A stretch of 64,000 nucleotides of DNA from Bemisia tabaci (lineage: Eukaryota; Arthropoda; Insecta; Hemiptera; Aleyrodidae), in assembly GCF_918797505.1 (NCBI RefSeq), contig NC_092793.1, positions 72,163,660 through 72,227,659 of the forward strand. Direction: 5' to 3'. The position numbers and the translations under genes were made by a program. Every line of letters starts with the position of its first letter. The first letter of the stretch is position 1. Below the pieces are notes generated by a model that was given only the letters and a program-made list of their open reading frames with translations, ran no database searches and was not told where the DNA came from. Below, piece by piece: positions 20,482 to 29,274 of the stretch.

Positions 20482-20717
20482 TGCCTGCCTCTGCGCCTCT
20501 TCGAAGAGAACCGACATCGAGTAAACTTCGCGCTCTGTTTTTATTTATCGAATCGCTAACAGTGAAGAGGTCTAACGCTTCACTCTTGCTTTATGCCGTA
20601 TTTACGATAGGTATACACATACACAACCTAGGACAACACCAATCCGCTGCGATAATAATCCTGCCCCAGGTTCTTAGAAGTCGTCCTCTCTCCACCTCCC
20701 TCAGAGGGGGTTATAAA

Positions 20718-20880
20718 CAGTGGCGTAGCGTGCTTTGCGATTTATCGAATGATCTGCCATTTCAACCTATGAAAAGGATCGATAAACATGGTGTTCGCAA
20801 CGAACACCTTAATAATCGATTCTTTACTATAGCTTCAAATGGAGAAATGTCGATAATCGATCATTCACGCCACGCCTCTG
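20718..20880 (+). mobile_element. MITE family C copy 7 with perfect 8-bp duplication
   Basis: A 163-bp element from CAGTGGCGTAGCGTG to CACGCCACGCCTCTG, flanked by identical GTTATAAA at 20710-20717 and 20881-20888. This is the clearest evidence that family C is hAT-derived. The centre has the inverted pair GGTGTTCG CAA CGAACACC. It has no coding content. Confidence 0.9.
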
Positions 20881-21131
20881 GTTATAAATGTTTAAATTCA
20901 TGTCCGAATCGAAGTTGAGGTCTGACGGGTGATTCATCATTCGTTAAAACGTAACTCGTGGTAAGGGCGCGTGTGATTCTGCCGATTTTAAGGTTATGTC
21001 TGCAATGTTTGTGGGCGGCTGCCACTATTGCAACACTGTATTCCCACTATTTGAATCCGTTGAAAATATCGATTTTGGGTGCGGCGAGAATCGATTGTTT
21101 TACATACATTTAAGTGGAGGAAAAACAGTTT

Positions 21132-21360
21132 CACTGGAAAAAAAAACCGCTCGGATCTATAGTCCAGACTCTTGAAAACAATGACAAGAAAAAATACTCT
21201 TGATTTAATCGGATTTTTACTTGAATCAAAAGGGAATCCGCATAATTTAAGAGGCTGGCTTCTTCATTTAAGCGAAAATCCGATTGAATCAAGAGTATTT
21301 TTTTTTTGTCACTGTTTTCAAGAGTCTTGACTCTAGATCCAAGCGGGTTTTTTTCCATTG
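21132..21360. mobile_element. Foldback MITE family D copy 2
   Basis: A 229-bp palindrome from CACTGGAAAAAA to TTTTTCCATTG, with GGATCTATAGTCCAGACTC and CTTGATTTAATCGGATTTTT blocks mirrored. TT flanks both sides. The arms pair nearly perfectly, so the RNA would be a long hairpin. Confidence 0.85.
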
Positions 21361-21423
21361 TTGGACATCTTTCAAGAATCGCCGCTGTCAAGGTCTGGAC
21401 CTTTGCGTGTACTTTTTCATGGG

Positions 21424-21530
21424 CGTCGTGCTTTGCAATGAATCGATTGATCGTCGCTTAAACTTATGGGAAAGGATCGATTATCCGGGGACTCGTCACA
21501 ACCTTAAAAATCGATTCTCTACCGTAGCGC
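21424..21530 (+). mobile_element. MITE family C, partial copy
   Basis: It starts GTCGTGCTTTGCAATGAATC and goes through AAGGATCGATTATCC to AAAATCGATTCTCTACCGTA, then stops. Both outer ends are missing. Confidence 0.65.
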
Positions 21531-21845
21531 GGCGTTCCTCCTTTGGATTTGAGCCCAGCCCGGTCTTGGATCTGAGTGGACCTGGACCGGTTGCACCGTG
21601 TACCCACGTGAAAGCATGCCGTTTGCATCGCGTGTTTTAGCTTTCAGACCTCGCCGAGCTGGGATACGGGACTCCGGACGCAGGAGAGTTACAAACAAAG
21701 GGATGCTCATGTCAGCGACAGTCCGCAACAGTTACAGCATCATCGTAACTCGAGTTTTCTCCGTAAAGCCCCGTTTTGTCTTCGTATAAATACGCGGATA
21801 TGCGGCCGATGGTAGGCGCTGATCCTTTCACGAGATGTAATGCTA
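21531..21845. other. Unassigned stretch
   Basis: The stretch is somewhat GC-rich with short overlapping frames on both strands. No feature is supported. Confidence 0.4.
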
Positions 21846-21847
21846 TC

Positions 21848-22095
21848 CTCCTCAGGAAGAACACCGTATGAACCTTCACGCGTTGCCAAATTGCCTTTGA
21901 TAAAACTCAAATTTCCCGGTAAACTTTCGAATATTTTTCTTCCGATGTTTCAGATAATTTTGCTCGCAATTTCACCGAAAAGTCCTGAAAATTTCAAGAG
22001 ACAATATTCATGACTTTCCCAAAAAATGAACTTTTAACCAAAGAAAATTTGGCAACTCTCGAATGTACATACGGCGCTCTTCCTTAGCACGGCAG
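21848..22095. mobile_element. MITE family A copy 5
   Basis: The left end is worn (CTCCTCAGGAAGAACACCGT), and the right end is canonical (CTTCCTTAGCACGGCAG). Arms GCGTTGCCAAATTGCC and ATTTGGCAACTCTCGAATGT fit the family. Length is 248 bp. Confidence 0.75.
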
Positions 22096-22107
22096 AATTA
22101 ATAGTGC

Positions 22108-22265
22108 CATGCCGAAGAGGAACATTCTATGAGCCTTCACACGTTGTAGAGTTTATGAATCGACTGCGATGTTTAAGAGGAACCTCTGAATATTTTTCCA
22201 CCAATTAGTAATTTAGATCATTCTTTTTGTGAAATTCCAAGAATCTGAGAAATTTAAGGGGAAAG
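22108..22265. mobile_element. MITE family A copy 6, left half only
   Basis: The start GTGCCATGCCGAAGAGGAAC, then ATGAGCCTTCACACGTTG and a family-like interior. No right end follows, so the element is truncated. Confidence 0.5.
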
Positions 22266-22508
22266 ATTCAGTATTCAACGAAGTGACAAGTTCTTGAAAA
22301 GTCATGGAAGTTTGCTGCGGAAAGTCAATCAAGGGTTCAAGAATCGTATGCGTAAAACCGTGAGAAGTCCAGAGATTTCGAAATCCAAGAACCTCGTCAC
22401 CTTTCAAATCATTAATTAATGTATTATTAATCACTCATTTCATGAATTAATATTTAATGAGGGGAATTGTGGCATTTTTCGGCTGTTCTCACATTGTTCC
22501 TCCTCAGC
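22266..22508. other. Unassigned stretch
   Basis: AT-rich sequence with no repeat or gene that I can support. Confidence 0.4.
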
Positions 22509-22620
22509 AGGACAGCGGGCTGGTTATTGAAATTGATAGATAAAGAGAAAATGGAGCAATCCTATTGGTGGATACGGATGGTTGCAATGGACACAGGTGA
22601 CTAATAGATACGAATGAAAG
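22509..22620 (+). mobile_element. MITE family F, partial copy
   Basis: The left end CAGCGGGCTGGTTATTGAAA, then TTGATAGATAAAGAG, ATGGAGCAATCCTATTGGTG. It stops after about 110 bp, where full copies have about 280. Confidence 0.6.
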
Positions 22621-22698
22621 ATTGATCTGATGAAGTTGTATATTGAGCCTAATGGTTTGATTTAATTGTTAACGTAAGTTTCCTTTTGCTTGTTTCAG

Positions 22699-22743
22699 GT
22701 ATGTCGCTGTTTTTATCAAATTCATAACTGACAAAGTGACCCG
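22699..22743 (+). other. Candidate recursive-splice exon
   Basis: A pyrimidine-rich run (CCTTTTGCTTGTTTCAG, ending at 22698) makes a strong 3' splice site. It is directly followed by GTATGT, a possible reconstituted 5' splice site, and after 45 bp by CCG|GTAAGT, a strong 5' splice site. One frame is open (YVAVFIKFITDKVT). This layout is that of a recursive-splicing (RS) exon in a long intron. It is also compatible with an ordinary 45-bp exon or with chance. Confidence 0.25.
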
Positions 22744-23610
22744 GTAAGTCTGGCATTCACGACCGACAGTGTATTTATACACACTGTATTTCTGACTCTC
22801 TCGAATTTTATTTTTCTAACCCAATTGTTGAGGTACCACCCTTTATTAATTGAAAACGCCCTAATCATCCAAAAATTGGGGTAGTATCACAGTTGTAGGG
22901 GATAACCCACACTTTTTTTCCGTGTAATCGTATCAGTCGTTCGATGTATCGATTACGCCCTTCTCGTCTATTCAGCTTTTTATTTTTTGAAAGTCTAAAG
23001 TAACGTAATTCAGTGAAGGAACTCTTCAAGTTGAAGGAGCGATCGTAAATACGTTACTTTGTTTAAGCGGAGATAGTTCCTCCGTGCGAATTATCAGAGT
23101 GAATAGAATTCTTGAAAGAGGAGAAGGAAGAAAAGGTAATGAAATTGAACGCTGGGTGTGTCATAGAAATTACACTTTTTCGAATAAGCTGTTTCAATAA
23201 TTTAAAGCGCAGCTAAGTGGTAAGAAACTAATTAACACCGAAAAACGATTGATATCTACATGTGGATTACGGAGTTTAACTCGGTTTTGAATGCTAATCT
23301 CGTCACGATTCGCTCGTGGTTGCGTATTACGTAAACGAAGCAATGACCTACATCTGCTCCTTCACTCTCCTCGGTGAGGGTCAACAAAAATTCGGGGCGA
23401 CCATTAAATTTTCGAAACTATTACGTCAAGTGTACCGAGCTAATAACGCGAGGATTTTCCGTTACGGCACGGCGCACCGGTTGTACTCCCGACTGTCAAG
23501 GTCAGATAACCATAACACGACTCTGCCGTGTTACCTTTACTGAAGAGAGCAGAATGGGTACTGAAATGAACTTTTTTTTTACCATAAATTAGACCCTCAG
23601 TATTGCTCGA
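22744..23610. other. Unassigned stretch
   Basis: No repeat from elsewhere in the window and no convincing coding frame. Overlapping 72-75 codon frames at 23316-23592 have no motif. Confidence 0.4.
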
Positions 23611-23838
23611 CACTGGAAAAAAAACACATTGGATCTAGAGTCCAGCCTCTTGAAAACACTGACATGAAAACGGACTCTTGATTCAAACAGATTTAAGCTT
23701 AAATCAAAAGGAAATCCGCTCAAATTAGGAGGCTTGGTTCTTGATTTAAGCTTAAATCTGATTGAATCAAGAGTATTTTTTCTTGTCGATGTTTTCAAGA
23801 GTCTGGACTCTAGATTCAATGTGTTTTTTTTTCCAGTG
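23611..23838. mobile_element. Foldback MITE family D copy 3
   Basis: A 228-bp palindrome from CACTGGAAAAAA to TTTTTCCAGTG, flanked by GA on both sides. Internal blocks CTCTTGATTC and CTTGATTTAAGC are mirrored about 23726. Confidence 0.85.
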
Positions 23839-24169
23839 GAGCGGAAAATTTCATTGAATATTTCCTCAGTTTTTCGTCAAATTATCAATGATCATCTAAA
23901 AGACAATAATTAATCGCTCGAGTGGTGAAGAGGTGAAAGATTTTACTCTTGACACTGGATAAGGGACTCTTTATGTCATGCCAGGAAGAATATTTGCAAA
24001 GTCAGATGTGTAATATTCTGCATGTTTGTTTCGGTACACTTTCAACAAATCTTGTTACTGTCTAATATCAAATCATTTGAGGAACTCGTTCCAACATAAC
24101 GCTTGAGGAACGAAGTGCTTTGGTAGGTTAGACCGCGAAACCGTCGAAAGTGACAAAAAGCGTAGCCGC

Positions 24170-24202
24170 CGCGCGCGCGCGCGCCCCCCCCCCCCCCCCC
24201 CT
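24170..24202. repeat. GC dinucleotide and poly-C run
   Basis: CGCGCGCGCGCG is followed by about 20 C residues. Such homopolymer runs are hard to sequence, so the length is uncertain. Confidence 0.8.
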
Positions 24203-24247
24203 AGTAAAAAATAATCGAACATCCCTAAAGACTCGTCAGTTGAGCAA

Positions 24248-24697
24248 GCACGTAGCCAGAATTTTGTTTCGAGGGGGGCTTGGTCGGGTGAGCAGGGTTC
24301 TCCCCCCCTCCCCGGCTAAGGAGGGAGTTTGGGGGGTATGGAATAACTTCCAGGTCAGAGGTGGGGGGTTCGTGGGATCTCCTCCGGCAAATTTTTGAAA
24401 TTTTAATTCTATTTGGACGCATTCTGAGGCTTCCGTGACGCAGATTTTCCATCAATTTCTGCGGAAAAATTACTTATCGTTTTTTTAATTTCAGCCCACG
24501 ATACCTTCAAATTGTTTCATTCAACACATCTGGAAAATTTTTGAAGTTTTAAATCATTTCGACGCATTTTGAAAGTTCGAACTTCCTCTTTTCTCGCCTT
24601 TTTGTATTTTCTGTCTTCCATTCTCTCCATTTTTTCCCTCTTTTCTTTGCTTTCGGAGGGGGCTTGAGCCCCCCAAGTCCCCCTCTGGCTATGTGCC
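24248..24697. mobile_element. Inverted-repeat element with G/C-run ends
   Basis: Ends GCACGTAGCCAGAATTTTG and CCCCCTCTGGCTATGTGC are inverted, each joined to a run of G or C and to GGGCTTG or its complement. The interior is AT-rich with AATTTTTGAA and TTTTAAATCATTT pieces repeated in part (24395-24410, 24536-24550). A partial relative with the same end style lies at 57003-57180. Confidence 0.6.
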
Positions 24698-24699
24698 TG

Positions 24700-25170
24700 C
24701 AGTTGAGGGACAGAGGTGTCGCGAAGTCCTCGAGGGATCGAAGCGTGACGTCAATCGCGTGCCGATAGTGATAACGATGAGATCATCGGGGAATTGAAAG
24801 CTGATCGGTGCGGTGGCATGATAGGGAGTAATGAAGGAGTAGTTTAGGACAGCAGCGGCTCCGTGAATTCGGAATCCACCTCGTTATGTGCGTTTATTTC
24901 GAATCCATTATTCCATTCACCGCGGGACTATCGACTATCGACGCGTGAATCGGTGGATCGGCCTTGCGCCGCGCCGCCGCGCTAAGAAAAGTGGCGCCCA
25001 TTAACTTTTTGATGGATAAATTACGCACTCTAGGAGAGACGGAAACATTCGCGTCGCGTTGATGCTGTAATATCGCGTGGCTCCGCTAACGTTCGCCGTC
25101 GGGCGCAATTTCCCCACCGCAGCGTTGAAAGTTTTGCCACCGAGGCCGTCCGTTAAATCCTTGTTCCTCG
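24700..25170. other. CpG-rich stretch, no supported gene
   Basis: From 24930 to 25130 CG dinucleotides are common (for example TTGCGCCGCGCCGCCGCGC). No open frame or splice arrangement I can defend. Confidence 0.3.
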
Positions 25171-25172
25171 CT

Positions 25173-25399
25173 CACGAAAGAGCGTAACTATATTTCAATG
25201 TTGCCAAATTTCGCATAGTAAATTGTATTTTTACCAGGATAGTTTTTGGGCGTTTCTGACTGAAAGTCTTGCTGATTTTCCTTGTGATCTTATGCAAAAA
25301 TTACAGAAATTTTAGACAAAAACTGCTCAGGTATATTGTAAAAAATTGAATTTTTTTGACAATTTTGCAACCTTGGAATGGAATTACGTTCCTTCGTGC
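25173..25399. mobile_element. MITE family Y copy 2
   Basis: A 227-bp element with inverted ends CACGAAAGAGCGTAAC and ATTACGTTCCTTCGTG. The inner blocks TTCAATGTTGCCAAATTTCG and ACAATTTTGCAACCTTGGAA face each other. Matches copies at 35388-35611 and, worn, 57205-57414. Confidence 0.7.
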
Positions 25400-25699
25400 G
25401 AGACGACGAAATATGACGCAGTATGGATAGTAATGTGACCGAAGTGTCGATTTGGTGATCGATTTTTTCCCGAAAATGTTCGTCTTCGAGTTTTTGGCAT
25501 CATCTAGTCCATAATACTATCAAGGTCTGTTTCAGACTAAGTTTGTTCACTTCTGTTGGTAGTATCAGCTACAGTCGACACTTCAGTGGGCCCAAGTCAT
25601 GAACACCAACGTATCTTTATCTGGTTCCATGAAAACGTTCTGCAAACTTTGGAAAGGCACATTTTCTTCAGGATTCAGAACAGTTTAATTTGGACGAAG

Positions 25700-25957
25700 A
25701 ATACGAAGGGAAAATGAAGCGATCCTGTTGGTTGAAACGAGTTGTTTATTTAGATTAAGGGAAAGAATGATGGACTGGCCTCACGGTCTCTCGTGGGCTA
25801 CCGTTATGTAGTTAGGCCATTACACACCACCTTTGTCCATTGCAACTACCCATTTCTACCAATCGGAATAGCTATATTTCTCCTTTCTCTGCTCTGTTTA
25901 TATCTTTGTCCATAGTTTTGTACATCAATTTCAATAATCAACCTTCGGGAGGATTTA
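25700..25957 (+). mobile_element. MITE family F copy 2
   Basis: The body matches family F: ATGAAGCGATCCTGTTGGTT, ATGATGGACT, GGTCTCTCGTGGGCTACCGT, CTTTGTCCATTGCAACTACC, and ATCAATTTCAATAATCAACC at the right. The outer ends are worn. Confidence 0.7.
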
Positions 25958-26106
25958 TAATTGGTCGGCTACACCACGCAAAACTGGCTGCAACACCAAA
26001 ACGCTTATTAATGAGTCCCACTATTACAACTAGGTAAGTGCGATTTCCACCGATACGAAGCTCACGAATAATCCGTCCTGCCGGGATGATACGATCAACC
26101 GGTCGC

Positions 26107-26351
26107 GGACGGCGCACAGTGGATCGAGTCAATAGGAGAGGTCGGACAAAATTTGGAAACTTTGAACGCTTTTAACTCCGTTCTTACAAAATTTGGAGGT
26201 TCTAAAAGTGGTTTCATTGGTTTTCTCGTGAAATTGTCTACTTGAATCTCTTGAAATGTTAAATGTAACGAAATAAACATCAAAATTTGCAGTTTTAGTA
26301 AAAAATTTCATGTCCGACCTCTCTAATTGACTCGATCCACTGTGCGGCGCC
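26107..26351. mobile_element. MITE family B copy 3, best preserved
   Basis: Ends GGCGCACAGTGGATCGAGTC and GACTCGATCCACTGTGCGGC followed by GCC are near-perfect inverted repeats, with GGTCGGACAAAATTT and its mate inside. At 245 bp it gives the reference for family B. No coding content. Confidence 0.85.
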
Positions 26352-26832
26352 ACACAGAGGAGCGACTTTTATTAGCCCTTTCCAGACGCTCAAATTGTCA
26401 TCAAACTGAAGTGCCCAGTCTGGGGATACTGATGCGGGTGTTGACTGTTTGGCCTCAAAGGTCCTCAAAGCTGATGATTTTTGATCAACAACCGAATTAA
26501 TCGCACTGAAAAGTAAGGAATCCCACTTCTTTATCTTCTATAGTCAACGCGCGCACCGATACCCTCAGACTGACATATCAATCTGAGCGTCTCAAAGGGG
26601 CTACTTGGAAAGGTCAGATATTAGGCGGAAATCTCTAAGTGTCATATCTTCTGTAACACAAAATGTTGAAAAGTGAGTTTCTGCCGTTTTTCTCGTAAAA
26701 TTTCCACCGCTTTCCCTGCGCTCTCTGGCGCTTTGCGACACCTAGCCGCCCAAGTCTCCTAGCCCTATCATCCCAAAACCGTTCAGAGAGTTGGTTTTTG
26801 CTTGTGTCTCACCAATCTCATTGTCACAATCT
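26352..26832. other. Unassigned stretch
   Basis: Nothing supported. The phrase TTTGCGACACCTAGCCGCC at about 26733 recurs loosely at 55176 (CTGCGACCCCTAGTTGCC), hinting at a further minor repeat. Confidence 0.4.
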
Positions 26833-26836
26833 TCTT

Positions 26837-27112
26837 CTGCCTGAGAAGAAACGCCGTATGAGCCATCAGGCGTTGCCACATTTCCCCCGATAAAATACGC
26901 ATTTTCAAGGAAACTGTTGGATATTTGTCTTCAAATTTTTCAGACAATTTTGTACACACTTAAATCGTAACTCTTATTTTTGCTCTAGCATAAGTTTGCA
27001 ACAGGCCCATTGGAAGGAAAATATTCATAACTTTACCAGGAAATTCGTGTTTTATCAAAGTGAATTTGGCAACGCCTGAAGGTTCATACGACGTTTTTCC
27101 CTAGCACGGCAG
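26837..27112. mobile_element. MITE family A copy 7, TCTT duplication
   Basis: A 276-bp element with a changed left end (CTGCCTGAGAAGAAACGCCG) and canonical right end (CCCTAGCACGGCAG). Flanked by TCTT at 26833-26836 and 27113-27116, confirming the 4-bp duplication rule. Confidence 0.85.
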
Positions 27113-27116
27113 TCTT

Positions 27117-27715
27117 GGTCGCCACGCCGCGGCGCGGCGGACACAATACACTGGACAGGCTGCAATTTATGCGATTAAGTCCGAAGGCGCAGGCGCTAGG
27201 CGGCGGGCTACGATAATAGAGCCAGGCCCGGGGCACACTATGCATGAGCCGGTGAACTCGACACGAGTCAGATATGAATCGAATTGGTTGTGAGCCCTGA
27301 AATCCGAGCATTTTAATGGATCCCAGGGCTCAGCTAAGGTTTTAACATTGACCGATTCATACGTTCTGCGCCAAAACCGCGTTTGTGGGCTGGTTTTTCA
27401 TGCGAGTTTGAGCGATTATTGCTCGTTGAGCGGGGCCCTGTTAAGCGCCCGACGCGACGCCCGACGCATGCCGGCTTGCTCATATCTTCCAGTCGGACGG
27501 ATCGTTTACATATTTGAACTGACCCACTTCACAACCAATTCTCACGCCAATTACTCAATGAGTTACGTGTACAGAAGCTTGTATGATTCTTCCATACGCT
27601 AGCTCGACGGGATCTCTCGGCTCGTGTAAGATCGCGATAGTTAAACGTTTTTTTTTTAAAATTTTTATTTTGAAAATGTTTTATTTATTTATCAGTTCTT
27701 TAATTCGCTAGTGCG
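27117..27715. other. Mostly unassigned stretch
   Basis: GC-rich at 27115-27260. A short hairpin of the GAGCCC...GGGCTCA type lies at 27290-27340. T-rich sequence from 27648. No gene is supported. Confidence 0.4.
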
Positions 27716-27717
27716 GA

Positions 27718-27944
27718 CCCTGGAAAAAAACACATTGGATCTAGAGTCCAGACTCTTAAAAACATCGACAAGAAAAAATACTCTTGATTCAATCGGATTT
27801 TTGCTTAAATCAAAAACCGAGCCTCTTAATTTGAGCGGATTTCTTTTTGATTTAAGCAAAAATCTGATTGAATCAAGAGTATTTTTTCTTGTCAATGTTT
27901 TCAAGAGTCTGGACTCTAGATCCAATGTGTTTTTTTTTCCAGTG
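27718..27944. mobile_element. Foldback MITE family D copy 4
   Basis: A 227-bp palindrome with CCTGGAAAAAAACACATTGG at the left and its complement ending CCAGTG at the right. GA on both flanks. The apparent frames of 77 and 95 codons on opposite strands are simply the palindrome read both ways. Confidence 0.85.
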
Positions 27945-28088
27945 GATACAAAAGTGAAGACTGGAATATCAAAGCGTCCTGGGTTTGAACGTCTTTAATT
28001 TATCTTCCACCCGTTCAAAGAGGAGTTGTCTATGCTGTGTCGGCACATGTGAAATTACGCTTACGAAGGTACACTTTTCCCAGGAAGC

Positions 28089-28545
28089 AAAGGGTCAGTT
28101 GCGTTGGTCACAGAATCGTGTTTTGATGCTTGATTCTTGTCGATCAGCTAAAAATATGAAGATCTGTCCAAACAGCAACTTTCTGCGTTAAATATCAACC
28201 GAGCTATCGAGCTTTGAAAAATTCGACTTATGACGTCATCTACCGCAGGAGTGACAGCCTTGGTTTGTTCCACCTTGCCGTCATCCGAGTTACACGTTGA
28301 GTAACCAAACCAGTATAAATGTGTATTTCCCTCACTGATGAAAGCAAGGTGGAAGAAGCCAAGGGTGTCATTACCGTGGTGCATGACGTCTTAAACCGAA
28401 TTTTTCAAACGCGATATCTCCGTTAATATTCAACGTAAAAAGTTGCTGTTTGGACAGGTCTTATTATTTTTAACTACTCTAAAAGAATCAAGCATCAGAA
28501 CACGATTTTGTGACCAGCGTAACTGACCCTTTTGGAGTTCCTTGC
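28089..28545. mobile_element. Single-copy foldback element S
   Basis: A 457-bp inverted repeat whose arms are about 215 bp. Left landmarks AGGGTCAGTTGCG, TGATGCTTGATTCT, GTCCAAACAGCAACTTT and GACGTCAT recur in reverse order and complement on the right. Identity between arms is lower (roughly 80-85 percent by eye), so it is older than the D copies. Confidence 0.7.
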
Positions 28546-28950
28546 TCGCCATCCTCGACTTTTTGTAAGGGCGGGAAAAGTTAAGAGTCTTCACATCAAA
28601 AACGTCAGTTCAATACTCGAAGAATCGAATTTTTCATGTGGCTCTGTTTAATTTCCGTGACTGAAACTTTTTTTTCAACATTGCCCGAAAAAAATCACGC
28701 TCTACCGAAGGATTTTTTCTATTCTCTTAACTTCAGATCAAAGCTCACTCGGGCTATGACAAAATATTCTTAGAATCGCCAGCATGAAATCGGGCAACGT
28801 AGGATTGTGCGGTGCCGTGTGGTGTGTCCCATGTCAAAGGTCTCCACCCGAGCCGTTGCAGCGGGAATCGGGCTGTGAGCTTTGAGCTTTAGCGCTAACT
28901 GCGTCGCCACAAGAACCGAGGATTCATCAGTCACTCAGACGAGAATAGGC
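28546..28950. other. Unassigned stretch
   Basis: No repeat copy or gene is supported here. Confidence 0.4.
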
Positions 28951-28954
28951 TGTG

Positions 28955-29129
28955 CAGTTGTGTGGCGTGATTTGCGATTTATCGATCGATCCTATGGAAA
29001 AGGATCCTATCGACCTATGGAAAAGGATCGAAAAACTGGGAGTTCGGAACGAACACCTTATTAATCGATTCTTTACCATAGCTTCTAACGGGGAAGTATC
29101 GATGGTCAATCATTCACGCCTCGCCTCTG
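28955..29129 (+). mobile_element. MITE family C copy 8
   Basis: The left end CAGTTGTGTGGCGTGATTTG and right end TTCACGCCTCGCCTCTG. A short internal duplication of CCTATGGAAAAGGATC makes it slightly longer (175 bp). The 8-bp flanks are not clearly duplicated. Confidence 0.75.
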
Positions 29130-29250
29130 GGTTGTTGGTTGTTGGACGTTGGTCGTTGGTTTCACATCCACCCTTCGATTATTTATGAAAGTTACGCAGT
29201 TATTTATTACGCCCAAAATCTGTTGTGTGCCTTGCCTTACGGCATTGACT

Positions 29251-29274
29251 CGCCCCCCCCCCCCCCCCCCCCCC
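29251..29274. repeat. Poly-C run
   Basis: An uninterrupted run of about 24 C residues. Its true length may differ because of sequencing limits. Confidence 0.9.

Noticed and set aside
26015..26045. AG|GTAAGT at about 26032 as a further ratchet site
   Set aside because: The upstream sequence is not pyrimidine-rich, so it lacks a plausible 3' splice site, and it lies just after a MITE.
27692..27998. 77- and 95-codon frames with similar peptides on both strands
   Set aside because: They are one family D palindrome read in both directions, and the same peptide recurs at every D copy.
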